Shown here: positions 53,584 through 61,982 of the stretch, one piece after another | Layout: each line of letters opens with the position of its first letter | How positions within the stretch are numbered: position 1 is the first letter of the stretch | Source: AC-32 sp963736055 | GTDB taxonomy: Bacteria; Actinomycetota; Thermoleophilia; Gaiellales; Gaiellaceae | Direction: 5' to 3' | NCBI GenBank assembly: GCA_963736055.1 | Contig: CAVTNM010000001.1 | Location: 387,138 to 451,137, forward strand | Length of the DNA stretch: 64,000 nucleotides | The notes under the pieces: model-generated | The model's database searches: none | What the model saw: the letters and a program-made list of their open reading frames with translations, nothing else | Told to the model about the DNA's origin: nothing | Made by a program: the position numbers and the translations under genes

Positions 53584-54573
53584 ATGGCCCAGATCGAGCT
53601 CGAGCCTGTCGAAAGGATTCGCGTGACGATCCTGATGGACAACGTCACCGATCCTCTGATTCCGGACCAGGGTCCCGTAACTCGGCTCGGCTGGCCGAAG
53701 GCGCTGGCCGACTCTGCTGCGCGGGTTCCTGCGCGGTTCGCCGTTGATCATGTTCCCGACGTACTGATCGCCGAGGCCGGTTTTTCTGCCCTCGTGCGGG
53801 TCGAGAAGAACGGCCGAGAGCGCACGCTGCTGTTCGACACCGGCGTCTCCCCGACCGGGGCGGTCGAGAACATGCGCCGGCTTGGGCTCTCCCTACGGGA
53901 CGTGGAGGTGATCGTGCTCAGCCACGGCCACTGGGATCACGTCACAGGGATGGAGGGCGTGGCGCGAACGCTTGGGCGCGCCGGCCTCCCGGTGATGATT
54001 CATCCTGAGTTCTGGGGTCGGCGGAGGATCAGCTTTCCAGGGCTCGACCCGGCTGAGCTGCCCTCGACTAGTCGCTCTGCCCTCGAGGGCGCCGGCTTCG
54101 AGATCGTCGAGGATCGCCGACCCTCGTTCCTGCTCGACGGCTCGGTCCTGATCACGGGTGAGGTCGATCGCACGACGGAGTTCGAGACGGGCTTCCGGGG
54201 ACACGAGGCGTTCCGTGACGGCGGCTGGCAACCCGACCCGCTGATCCTGGACGATCAGGCGATGGTGCTTCGGCTGCCCGAACGCGGCCTCGTCGTCATC
54301 AGCGGCTGCGGCCACTCCGGGATCGTGAACACCGTCCGCTACGCCCAGAAGCTGACCGGTCAGCGAGAGATCGCGGCGATCATCGGCGGCTTTCACCTGA
54401 GTGGGCCGATGTTCGAGACCATCATCGACCCGACAGTCCGCGCTTTCGACGAGCTTTCCGCCGCGCTCATCGTCCCTGCTCACTGCACCGGCTGGAAGGC
54501 CATTCACCAGCTTGCTGCGCGCTTCCCCGACGCATTCGTCCAGAGCGCAGTCGGGACCACGATCGAGCTCTGA
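53584..54573 (+). CDS. MBL-fold metallo-hydrolase
   Basis: 329 residues with a GAGGAG site upstream. Metallo-beta-lactamase fold: TLLFDTGVSPTG, the metal motif VIVLSHGHWDHVTGM (HxHxDH), a later VVISGCGHSGIVNTVRYA and the HCTGW end. The GCGHSGI and C-terminal features match the subgroup around dihydropterin ribofuranosyl-aminobenzene phosphate synthase (MptE/RFA-P synthase-like). The substrate is not certain. Confidence 0.9.
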   Translation: MAQIELEPVERIRVTILMDNVTDPLIPDQGPVTRLGWPKALADSAARVPARFAVDHVPDVLIAEAGFSALVRVEKNGRERTLLFDTGVSPTGAVENMRRLGLSLRDVEVIVLSHGHWDHVTGMEGVARTLGRAGLPVMIHPEFWGRRRISFPGLDPAELPSTSRSALEGAGFEIVEDRRPSFLLDGSVLITGEVDRTTEFETGFRGHEAFRDGGWQPDPLILDDQAMVLRLPERGLVVISGCGHSGIVNTVRYAQKLTGQREIAAIIGGFHLSGPMFETIIDPTVRAFDELSAALIVPAHCTGWKAIHQLAARFPDAFVQSAVGTTIEL

Positions 54574-54620
54574 CCGACGAGACAAGGTCGCAGTCTTCCG
54601 CGGCTGCGCTCGTTATCGCT

Positions 54621-55463
54621 CTAGGCCGCGCGGAGCTTGTCCCGCCAGGCGGGGTCGAGCTCCCGCAGCCGGCGCACGCGCTCCCCGACCGGAGGATGCG
54701 TGACGAACAGGGCAGCGAGGCCTTCTTCGGCGAACGGGTTGAAGGTGTAGAGCGGCTCCGTGGCGGGGTTGGCCCGAAACTCGACGAGCTCGGCAGCCTG
54801 TTCGAGCCTGATCAGCGCATCGGCGAGCCCGTGCGGCGAGCCGGTCAGCGCGGCACCGGCACGGTCGGCCACGAATTCCCGTCTCGGTGAGAGCAGCAGA
54901 TGAACGAGCGCCGCGGCCACCGGGCCGAGCACGAACAGCAGCGCTCGTGAGAGCCACCCGCCGATACGGCTGGTCTCGAGCAGCGCGGCGGCAACCACGA
55001 CCACCAGCGTCTGCACGAGGATGTCGCGGTTGCGGATGTGGGCTAGCTCGTGCGCGACGACGCCTTCGAGCTCGGCCGGCGTGGCGGCGCCGAGGAACCC
55101 CGTGCTGACCGCGATCGCAGCGCCTCGCGGGCCGCGGCCGGCGGAGAGAGCTCGCGGGTGCCCGTCGGGCAGGAGGAAGAGGCGAGGCTTCGGAACGCCG
55201 GCGGCGACGGCGAGCCGCTCGACCGTCCCGTGCAGTGCGGGGTTCTCGCCGAGGGGAAGCTCGCGCGCCCCGACCATCCCGAGCGCGACCCGGTCGCCGT
55301 ACCAGTAGGCGGCCCCGGCGACGAGCAGGCCGAAGAAGACGAGGAGCGAGACGAGCCGGTACTCGTGGAACGGCAAAGCGATTGCCGCAAGCACCGCACA
55401 GCCGCCCAGGACCAGGAGCCAGGCCTTGAGCAGGTTCAAGCCGATGGCCAGCCGGGTGCGCAC
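54621..55463 (-). CDS. M48 family zinc metalloprotease (HtpX-like)
   Basis: 280 residues. Two N-terminal helices (LLKAWLLVLGGCAVLAAIAL and LVSLLVFFGLLVAGAAYWY), the zinc motif VVAHELAHIRNRD, a preceding RGAAIAVSTGFLG and a C-terminal FVTHPPVGERVRRLREL, all typical of HtpX. Membrane-bound quality-control protease with its active site toward the cytoplasm. The third zinc ligand is expected to be the Glu in REFVADRAG. Confidence 0.92.
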   Translation of the reverse strand: MRTRLAIGLNLLKAWLLVLGGCAVLAAIALPFHEYRLVSLLVFFGLLVAGAAYWYGDRVALGMVGARELPLGENPALHGTVERLAVAAGVPKPRLFLLPDGHPRALSAGRGPRGAAIAVSTGFLGAATPAELEGVVAHELAHIRNRDILVQTLVVVVAAALLETSRIGGWLSRALLFVLGPVAAALVHLLLSPRREFVADRAGAALTGSPHGLADALIRLEQAAELVEFRANPATEPLYTFNPFAEEGLAALFVTHPPVGERVRRLRELDPAWRDKLRAA

Positions 55464-55465
55464 GC

Positions 55466-55810
55466 TCAGCCCTCTTCGGGCTGCTCGTCCTCGTCGAGGC
55501 CGCGCGGGGGCCAGTCAGGCTCCGGCGCGTCACAGCGGCTCGAGCAGTGCAGGGAGGCGATGTTCTGCAGCGGGATGAGGATGTGGCCGTTCAGCTCGAG
55601 GTGGGCCACATCGTCCAGGAGGCAGTAGGCGGTGAGCACTCCGTCCTGGTAATCGCCTCCGAAAAGCGCGACCTCGACCTGTTCGCCCTTGTACTTGTTG
55701 GTGTAGTCCTCGATGGCTCGGAGCGTAGCCGAATCCGGCTTTTCTCCAATGCCGTCCCGGACGTAGTTGTCGCTAGATGCGCTGACGGTGTGGTCCCGGC
55801 GTGGTCTCAT
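55466..55810 (-). CDS. Hypothetical protein with Cys motif
   Basis: 114 residues, ending three bases before the M48 gene on the same strand, so probably cotranscribed with it. A central domain (EVALFGGDYQDGVLTAYCLL and HLELNGHILIPLQNIASLHC) has small-barrel-like alternating strands with two Cys. The C-terminus is acidic (GLDEDEQPEEG). Not recognised. Confidence 0.55.
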   Translation of the reverse strand: MRPRRDHTVSASSDNYVRDGIGEKPDSATLRAIEDYTNKYKGEQVEVALFGGDYQDGVLTAYCLLDDVAHLELNGHILIPLQNIASLHCSSRCDAPEPDWPPRGLDEDEQPEEG

Positions 55811-55862
55811 CGACTAGCTTCGGCGCGTCCCATCAGATGCCGGTCACAAGAAGGGAGCCGCG

Positions 55863-56126
55863 ATGCCGACGCACGTCTACTTCATTGGGCAGTCCCTGAT
55901 GCTCGAGGAGGACTTCGACCAGGTGAATCAGCAACTCAACGAGCACGAGGCCGGCCTGTTCACTCGCAAAGATGCCCGGCAGCCAGTTCGGGTCACCGTC
56001 TACCGCTCAGCCGTCGCGTACATCGAGGAGATTCTGAGTGGTGCGGACGAGCCTAGGGTCGGCTTCGGGGTAGGCGCAGGCGGCGAGCCAGGTCCAGACG
56101 GGCCACTAGGCGGACAGACCGCGTAG
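55863..56126 (+). CDS. Small hypothetical protein
   Basis: 87 residues, ATG preceded by AAGGGAG. The first 60 residues form a plausible small alpha/beta domain (HVYFIGQSLMLEEDFDQVNQ, then QPVRVTVYRSAVAYIEEILS). The last 20 are Gly/Pro-rich. No known family. Confidence 0.5.
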   Translation: MPTHVYFIGQSLMLEEDFDQVNQQLNEHEAGLFTRKDARQPVRVTVYRSAVAYIEEILSGADEPRVGFGVGAGGEPGPDGPLGGQTA

Positions 56127-57167
56127 GCGTAGCCTCAAACGGGGCCGGGTTTCGGGAAACGTCGGAGTGACGTTCGTTTCGTCGCCCGACCCCTGACGTC
56201 GAGCCGCGCTCGAACAAAACTGGGGCGCCGGAGCGACAGCCAACCGTCAGTCCCCGTCGCTCTCGGCCCCCTCTCCTACAACGGGCATCAGCCGCTTGTG
56301 GTTTCCCATTCTCATCTGCTCGCCCTGCCGTTCCACCCCAACGGAATGAACGCCTGCTTGGAACGAGCGGGAGCCAGGCGGCCCGTCTCTCCCTTAACGC
56401 CAAACCGCCCGGCTCCTCCTCAGATCTTGTGTAGGGCGGACCGCAGGGCAAGTGGGCTTGCCGCAGTTTGCGAGGTTGTTGGCACCAGGTTGCACTCGAC
56501 GCTCGTGAAGCGGTCGATGCCAAGTGGTACGGTCGCGGAACTGGCGTCCGGGGCGAAAAGCGGTCCAGACGGCCATGGCCGCCGACCTCTTCTCTCCCTC
56601 CGGAGGTCGCGCCCCGGGCGCTTACTTTCCTTTCTGGGCAATGGACGAGCTATCGGACGCGCGGGTTCCGGAAGGATGGGCCGGGGCGGCGAGCCGAACG
56701 CCTAGGACGCTTCCCACGACCCGCCCCGACGCTCACGCTACGCCGAGAAACGCGCTCGAGCTAGTGGCCGAAATGGACGTCGTGTCCTCCTTGGACGCCC
56801 AGCAACTCTGCCAGCGGCCGCGTCCGCGGGGGCGGTTGGCGGCCCAACTCCCCCACCGCAAGAGCACGGGCGCGGCCACTCTCGATTCTGTCAGCAGCGC
56901 CGGACCGATTCCCCCGGCCCCTCAGCCCGAGAGTCAAACGCAGTCGACGGGGAGCTCGATCCTGCTGGGGCTCTGTCCGTGGACGCCTGCGGGGCGAATC
57001 CGACGGCCAAGCACGATCGCGGCTATGGTGTGACCAAGCGCGTTGGCTCTAGTTGTTGAAGCCGTCGAGGCTCTGCACGTTCCTCTCCGACTGTGACCCC
57101 TGGCCTGACCGCCGCAGTGCGCTCAATCGAGCACTCTGCCCTGTAGGAACCACAGAAGGAGCATCAC
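56127..57167. other. 1-kb region without a supported gene
   Basis: Several overlapping open frames on both strands are Arg/Pro/Ser-rich with no conserved motif, ribosome binding site or plausible start. I see no tRNA, repeat or recognisable remnant. It may be decayed DNA or a spacer. Confidence 0.5.
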
Positions 57168-57482
57168 ATGCATGCCACCATTCGTCGTTACGAAGGTGTC
57201 GACACGACCCGCATGAACGAGCTCGTCGGCAAGGTCGACGAGACGTTCGTTCCGCAGGTCCGCGAGCTCCCCGGCTTCGCCGGCTACTTCCTCATGGAGG
57301 CCGACAAGGGCATCCTGAGCTCGATCAGCCTCTTCGAGACCTCCGAGCAGGCCGACGAGTCCACCAAGCTCGTCAAGAACTGGATCAGCGACGAGAACTT
57401 CGGCAGGGCACTTCCGAACGCGCCGAAGATCACGAGCGGCAAGGTCCTTGCTCACAGCAAGCTCGTCCCCGCCCTCGTCTAG
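57168..57482 (+). CDS. Antibiotic biosynthesis monooxygenase-like dimeric barrel protein
   Basis: 104 residues, GAAGGAG upstream of the ATG. The ABM/dimeric alpha-beta barrel pattern: HATIRRYEGVDTTRMNELVG, VRELPGFAGYFLMEADKGIL and SISLFETSEQADES. Such proteins include small heme-degrading or quinone monooxygenases and uncharacterised stress proteins. No cofactor motif is diagnostic. Followed by a GC hairpin terminator. Confidence 0.8.
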   Translation: MHATIRRYEGVDTTRMNELVGKVDETFVPQVRELPGFAGYFLMEADKGILSSISLFETSEQADESTKLVKNWISDENFGRALPNAPKITSGKVLAHSKLVPALV

Positions 57483-57508
57483 CTCGACCATAGTCCGCTT
57501 CAACGAGA

Positions 57509-57531
57509 AGGGCCCGGCGCTGCCGGGCCCT
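57509..57531 (+). terminator. GC-rich hairpin after the ABM-like gene
   Basis: Perfect 10-bp stem AGGGCCCGGC/GCCGGGCCCT with a three-base loop, 26 bases after the stop. No long T tract follows. The next 322 bp (57532-57853) have no supported gene. Confidence 0.6.
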
Positions 57532-57853
57532 CTCATGCGTATGCGCCCACGGTTGAGTTTCAGCCGCCCCCGGATCCAGAAGCCTGCGCGCGCTACCCAC
57601 GCAATAGAGCGCCCTGCCCCTCGGCGAATCGCGCGCCAGCAGCGCCATGTGGCCTGAAACGCGGAGGGGGAGCCAGTCCTCTAGGCAACGGTGGACGGCT
57701 CGGGCCTTGTGGGGGTCAAGGGGGCGGCCCACCTCGACAGGCTGGGCCCCTCAAAGCTCTCCTTGGCTCAGACTTGCCGACGACCCTAAGGGAAGCGCGG
57801 GATGCGGTCTAGGCGTTCGGCTCGTCGCCCGGCCCCCTGGCCTGACCTATGGT

Positions 57854-58138
57854 GTGAGGGTCGAGAATCGCTATCACGGCACCGCGACGATCAGTCAAGG
57901 CGCGGCCGTAGTCGAGGGCGACTGCATTATCGAGTCAGTCGGCGGCCCCGCCCCGGGTCCCGATCCTGCCTGGTCGGGGAGACTCCAGGATCCCACGCCT
58001 ACGATGAATCTCGTCGAGGGTGGCGCCTGGTTGCGCTTGGCGGATGGTCGCGAGTGTGAGATCAGGGTCGAGAGTGCCGTTGCAGGCTCCGGAATCACTG
58101 ACTTTACGGGCGCCAAGGGCATCCTCGACCTTCGCTAG
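57854..58138 (+). CDS. Small hypothetical protein (DUF4873-like appearance)
   Basis: 94 residues from a GTG; the open frame begins earlier but is Arg/Ser/Trp-rich and unconvincing. Beta-rich sequence: VENRYHGTATISQGAAVVEG, then WSGRLQDPTPTMNLVEGGA, WLRLADGRECEIRVESA and TDFTGAKG. This pattern recurs in small actinobacterial proteins. The function is unknown and the start uncertain. Confidence 0.5.
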   Translation: MRVENRYHGTATISQGAAVVEGDCIIESVGGPAPGPDPAWSGRLQDPTPTMNLVEGGAWLRLADGRECEIRVESAVAGSGITDFTGAKGILDLR

Positions 58139-58177
58139 AAGGCGTTCGCGGACGACGTTCGGCTCGTCGCGAGGCCC

Positions 58178-58576
58178 CTAGCCGCCGATCACAACAAAGC
58201 GGACGGGCACTCCCTCGATGCGGTGTTGCGGCGCGGTGTCGGTGGCGCTCGACTCAACGAATCCTTCTTCTTCTTCCGGACGAACCGCAACGACGATTTC
58301 GTCCGCTGGAAAGGTCGCGAGGGCGTCGCGGATGGCGAGACCGACGTCCGCCTCCCCGGCAATAGCATCGACGGTCTCGCCGTCAAGCTGCTCGGCCGTG
58401 CGTTCAGCCACCCGCTCCGCATGACCGAACGCTTCCTGGTCGTTGGCGAGCCAGTCGAGCACGCTCTGCCGTACGACCGGCACCACGACCTTGATCGTGT
58501 CGGCCTCCCCGACATGCGCGCGCAATACGTCGTCCGCATGTTCGACGGTGCTGATGACGAGGACGTTCTTCCCCAC
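58178..58576 (-). CDS. Universal-stress-like Rossmann protein
   Basis: 132 residues from a GTG at 58576. The protein alternates strands and helices: NVLVISTVEHADDVLRAHVG, IKVVVPVVRQSVLDWLA, a long acidic helix, VGLAIRDALATFPADEIVVA. The arrangement resembles UspA-like domains, but the ATP-binding GxxGS motif is not evident. The C-terminus is EGVPVRFVVIGG. Identity is tentative. Confidence 0.6.
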   Translation of the reverse strand: MGKNVLVISTVEHADDVLRAHVGEADTIKVVVPVVRQSVLDWLANDQEAFGHAERVAERTAEQLDGETVDAIAGEADVGLAIRDALATFPADEIVVAVRPEEEEGFVESSATDTAPQHRIEGVPVRFVVIGG

Positions 58577-58790
58577 GACTGAAACGTACCGCCTGGCCGC
58601 TGAGGTTTTCACGAACGAACTGCAGGAAAGGAAAGCCGCATGGTCCTCGCCGCTTCCACCGTTGCCATCGTTGCCATCGCTGCCGGTGGTCATCGTCGCG
58701 CTCCTCGCGCTGATCTACATCCTTCCTCGCGGGGCCGAAGGCGCCGCTAGCCATCAGGCGGCGCTCTTGCTTTCGAGACGACGTCGGTTC

Positions 58791-59018
58791 TCAGCGATCG
58801 TCTCTTTGTTCCGCTTCATGACGCCCGCATTCGGCCATCCAGGCGGCGTGCCGCTCTTGCCGTTCAGACTCGAGCCGATCCCAGTTCGCCGACAGCCACG
58901 CACCCCGCCAAGCAGCGCCGCCACCACCCGGCGGGATGCAGTTCTCACAGTAGGTTCGCGGCCTGCCTTTGCCCCTGTACACGATCAACACCCCGCAAGA
59001 TGGGCAGGTCGCGCTCAT
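58791..59018 (-). CDS. Small zinc-ribbon protein
   Basis: 75 residues. The first 27 residues contain CPSC and CENC pairs (CPSCGVLIVYRGKGRPRTYC), giving a four-Cys zinc ribbon. The remainder is a charged helix (SANWDRLESERQERHAAWMA). Possibly a nucleic-acid-binding accessory protein. It lies just downstream of an HNH remnant on the same strand and may belong to the same former mobile module. Confidence 0.6.
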   Translation of the reverse strand: MSATCPSCGVLIVYRGKGRPRTYCENCIPPGGGGAAWRGAWLSANWDRLESERQERHAAWMAECGRHEAEQRDDR

Positions 59019-59066
59019 CCGACCCAGGGGCCAGCCGATTCGTTTTCAGGGTCGGGCCCCCCCTTT

Positions 59067-59312
59067 TCAACAGTTCGTTTCGCGAAAGGCTGGCGGTGGG
59101 TGGCTTTTCCCGCGTTCTCGATGCTCCCCGCCCTTCCCGTCTCCCCGTCGAGCGTTGCAACTCCGACAGAGAACTCGGATCTCGCCTTCCTCGTGTCCTC
59201 CTTGGGCTACGGGCAGGACATGGTCAGCCGTCAGGTCTCTGCTCGGATGCGGCTCACACTCCCGGCCTTGGCACGTGCTGTTGGATCAGCGCCTGCCTGC
59301 GCGTGCGTTCTT
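59067..59312 (-). pseudogene. HNH endonuclease remnant
   Basis: One minus-strand frame encodes a typical HNH core: a CQGREC pair, TADHVLPVAQGGHEEGE (DH motif), then VLCRSCNARRG with the second Cys pair. No start exists in this frame, which is closed by a TGA just upstream. The preceding residues (ERTRRQALIQQH) lie in another frame, so a one-base frameshift has occurred. The role would be a homing or phage-type nuclease. Confidence 0.55.
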
Positions 59313-59437
59313 TCTCGCCCTGATCGAGACCTAGAACGCTGTAGCGGTGTGGTCCCGGTGTGGTCTGCCGGGCGGGATCGCGCAAACCCGCACGGTTGTG
59401 CGGTGTTTGTACTTGCTGGTGCAGTCCACCGTCGACC

Positions 59438-60019
59438 TCAGTCTACTCGCCGCAATTTCCCGCCTTGGGCCACGAATTCGGCGACGAATGCGTTCGCCAC
59501 GACCGGCCCGCGCCGGCGCGCCTCCGCGTGGGTGATCCCGTCCGCGAGCGCGTACGCGGCGCGAACCGGCCCGCCGTGCGAGACCGCCAGGATCCGTTCC
59601 CCTTCATGCGCCGCGGCTAGCTCGAACAGGGCCTCGATCACGCGGAGGCCCATCTCCTCGTAGGTCTCGCCGTCGTCCCAGCCCTGCCCGAACTCGCGCC
59701 AGCGGGCGAACTGCTCCGGGAAGCGTTCCTCGATCTCGGCCCGCGTCATGCCCTGCCAGGAGCCCACGTTCACCTCGCGCAGAGCGGTGACCGGCACGGG
59801 CTCGAGGTCGCGCGGATCAGCCACGATCCTCGCAGTCTCGAACGCCCGGCGCAGAGGGCTCGAGTAGACCGCGGCGAGTGGCTCGTCGGCGAGGGCCGTC
59901 GCCAGCTCGACCGCCTGGGCCCGGCCGGTCTCGTTCAGCGGCGGATCAGCATGGCCCTGGAAGCGGTCGTCGCGGTTCCAGTCGGTCTCGCCGTGGCGGG
60001 CCAGGAAGATCGTCGTCAC
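59438..60019 (-). CDS. Histidine phosphatase family protein
   Basis: 193 residues. The catalytic RHG motif is at the start (IFLARHGETDWNRDDRFQGH), SSPLRRAFETARI carries the conserved Arg, and the second His is in ILAVSHGGPVRAA. This is the phosphoglycerate-mutase-like group that includes cobalamin, phosphoserine and broad phosphatases. The substrate cannot be fixed from sequence. Divergent from the SDR gene with 22 bp between starts. Confidence 0.92.
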   Translation of the reverse strand: MTTIFLARHGETDWNRDDRFQGHADPPLNETGRAQAVELATALADEPLAAVYSSPLRRAFETARIVADPRDLEPVPVTALREVNVGSWQGMTRAEIEERFPEQFARWREFGQGWDDGETYEEMGLRVIEALFELAAAHEGERILAVSHGGPVRAAYALADGITHAEARRRGPVVANAFVAEFVAQGGKLRRVD

Positions 60020-60041
60020 GGCCGGATTACACTAACCGCCC

Positions 60042-60827
60042 TTGGATCTCGGCCTGCGTGACCGTGTCTGCATCGTGACCGGCTCGACCGGGGGCATCGG
60101 CCTCGCGACTGCGAAGCTGCTCGCGGACGAAGAGGCGCGCGTCGCCGTGTGCGGCCGCGACTCGGAGCGGGTCGAGCAGGCGCGGCAGGAGAGCGGCGCT
60201 GCGCTCGGGGTCGTCTGCGATCTCGAGGAGCCTGCCGCCCCCCGGGAGCTCGTCGCCGAGACCGCCCAGGCGCTCGGCCCGGTGGAGTGTCTCGTGAACA
60301 ACGTCGGCGTCGCGTATCAGATCGGCTTCGAGGAGCTCGACGACCGCCACTGGGACGAGATGTGGCAGCTGAACGTGATGAGCTACGTTCGCTCGATCCA
60401 GGCAGTACTGCCTCAGATGAAGGAGCGCGGGCGAGGCGTGATCGTGAACGTCTCTTCGACCGCTGGTAAGCGCCCTTCCACCGGGATGCCGAACTACTCG
60501 GTAACGAAGGCCGCCGTGCTCTCGCTGTCGCGCCTCGTGGCCGACCTCTACGCCGGTGAAGGGATCCGCTGCAATGCGGTCGCTCCCGGGCCGACCGCGA
60601 CCGAGGCCTGGCTGGGAGCAGGAGGGCTGGCAGACCAGCAGGCCGAGCGAAGCGGGAAGACGCGTGAGGAGGTGCTCGAGGCGGTCGGAGGTGGGCGGCC
60701 TCTGGGCCGGCTCGCGGAGCCCGACGAGATGGCTGCCGTGATCGCGTTCCTCTGCTCCGAGCGGGCTGCGTACGTGACGGGCGCGGCGTGGAGCGCGGAC
60801 GGTGGAACCGTCCCGATCATCATCTGA
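60042..60827 (+). CDS. Short-chain dehydrogenase/reductase
   Basis: 261 residues from a TTG. Rossmann motif CIVTGSTGGIGLATAKLL, NNVGVAYQIG, catalytic Ser in VIVNVSSTAGKRP and the YxxxK in NYSVTKAAVLSL. The C-terminal CSERAAYVTGAAWSADGG is typical of FabG-like SDRs. It reduces or oxidises an unknown alcohol or ketone with NAD(P)H. Confidence 0.93.
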   Translation: MDLGLRDRVCIVTGSTGGIGLATAKLLADEEARVAVCGRDSERVEQARQESGAALGVVCDLEEPAAPRELVAETAQALGPVECLVNNVGVAYQIGFEELDDRHWDEMWQLNVMSYVRSIQAVLPQMKERGRGVIVNVSSTAGKRPSTGMPNYSVTKAAVLSLSRLVADLYAGEGIRCNAVAPGPTATEAWLGAGGLADQQAERSGKTREEVLEAVGGGRPLGRLAEPDEMAAVIAFLCSERAAYVTGAAWSADGGTVPIII

Positions 60828-61004
60828 ATCGGTGGTTCGTCCGGCCGCCCGAGCGGCTTCTGGTGGCTGCAAAGCTGCGCCGGGCCTCGTCCTCGGTCGC
60901 GCCCGTAGCCTCCGGCTACGAACGCTCCCTGCGTCCTATTCCGGCTTGCTTTTCGATCGCCAGAAATCCACTCGGTCAACCGGACGAACCACTACGCTGG
61001 CCGC

Positions 61005-61982
61005 ATGCCTGAGCTAGCCGGGAGGACGGCCGGTGCCTTCGAGGCGGGCGTCCGCGAGCAGGAGGAGCGGTGGCTCTCGCCGCTCGCGGTTCCTTCCTTC
61101 GAGACGCGCGGGCGCGCGCGCGAGGAGCCGCCGGCCCTGCTCCGCACGCCGTTCCAGCGCGACCGCGACCGGATCGTGCACGCGAAGGCATTCCGGCGGC
61201 TGATGCACAAGACGCAGGTTTTCGTCGATCCCGCCGGCGACCACTACCGCACGCGTCTGACCCACACACTCGAGACCACGGGGATCTCGCGCGGGGTGGC
61301 TCGAGCGCTGCGGCTGAACGAGGACCTCGTCGAGGCGGTCGGACTCGGCCACGATCTCGGGCACACGCCGTTCGGCCACGCAGGGGAGGAGGCGCTCGAC
61401 GCTCTGCTCCGGGATCGGTTCGGCCGGCGCTTCCGGCACAACGAGCACTCCTTGCGTGTGGTGGACGTGCTCGAGCGCGACGGACGTGGGCTCAACCTCA
61501 CAGCCGAAGTCCGCGACGGGATCCTCAACCACACGGGGCCGAACGAGCCGGGACGCTCGAAGGGAGGATCGTCCGGCTCGTCGACCGCGTGGCCTACATA
61601 AACCACGACATCGACGACGCCGTCCGGGCAGGCGTGCTCGACACCGCCGAGTTGCCGCAGGCGGAGATCGAGAGCTGCTCGGGCCGACCGGCTCTCGGCG
61701 CATCGACGCGCTCGTGCACGACCTGGTGGAGACGAGTCGGAGGCCGCAGGCGACATCCGGCAGAGCGACGAGATCGGCGCCGCGATGCTCGCGCTGCGGA
61801 GCTTCATGTTCGACCGGGTCTACCTCGGCGAGGCGGCTCGCGCTGAGCACGCCCGCGCCCACGCGACCGTGACGCGGATCTTCGACCACCTGATCGAGCG
61901 TGGCGATTCGGTCGACGAGGTGGTGGACTACGTGGCTGGAATGACCGATCGGTTCGCGCTCAGCTACGCCGAGTCGCTGTAG
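61005..61982 (+). CDS. dgt: dGTP triphosphohydrolase, three frameshifts
   Basis: HD-domain dNTPase converting dGTP to deoxyguanosine and triphosphate. Motifs: FQRDRDRIVHAKAFRRLMHK, THTLETTGISRGVARAL, the HD motif GLGHDLGHTPFGHAGEEAL, RHNEHSLRVVDVLE, and later RLVDRVAYINHDIDDA. The frame steps by one lost base at about 61552, 61673 and 61739; adding a base at each gives one protein ending FALSYAESL. As written it stops after 198 residues. It lies directly before dnaG, a conserved actinobacterial pairing. Confidence 0.85.

Noticed and set aside
56298..57033. Overlapping open frames of 98-169 residues
   Set aside because: Composition is Pro/Arg/Ser-rich with no start signal or recognisable fold. 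Left as a non-coding stretch.
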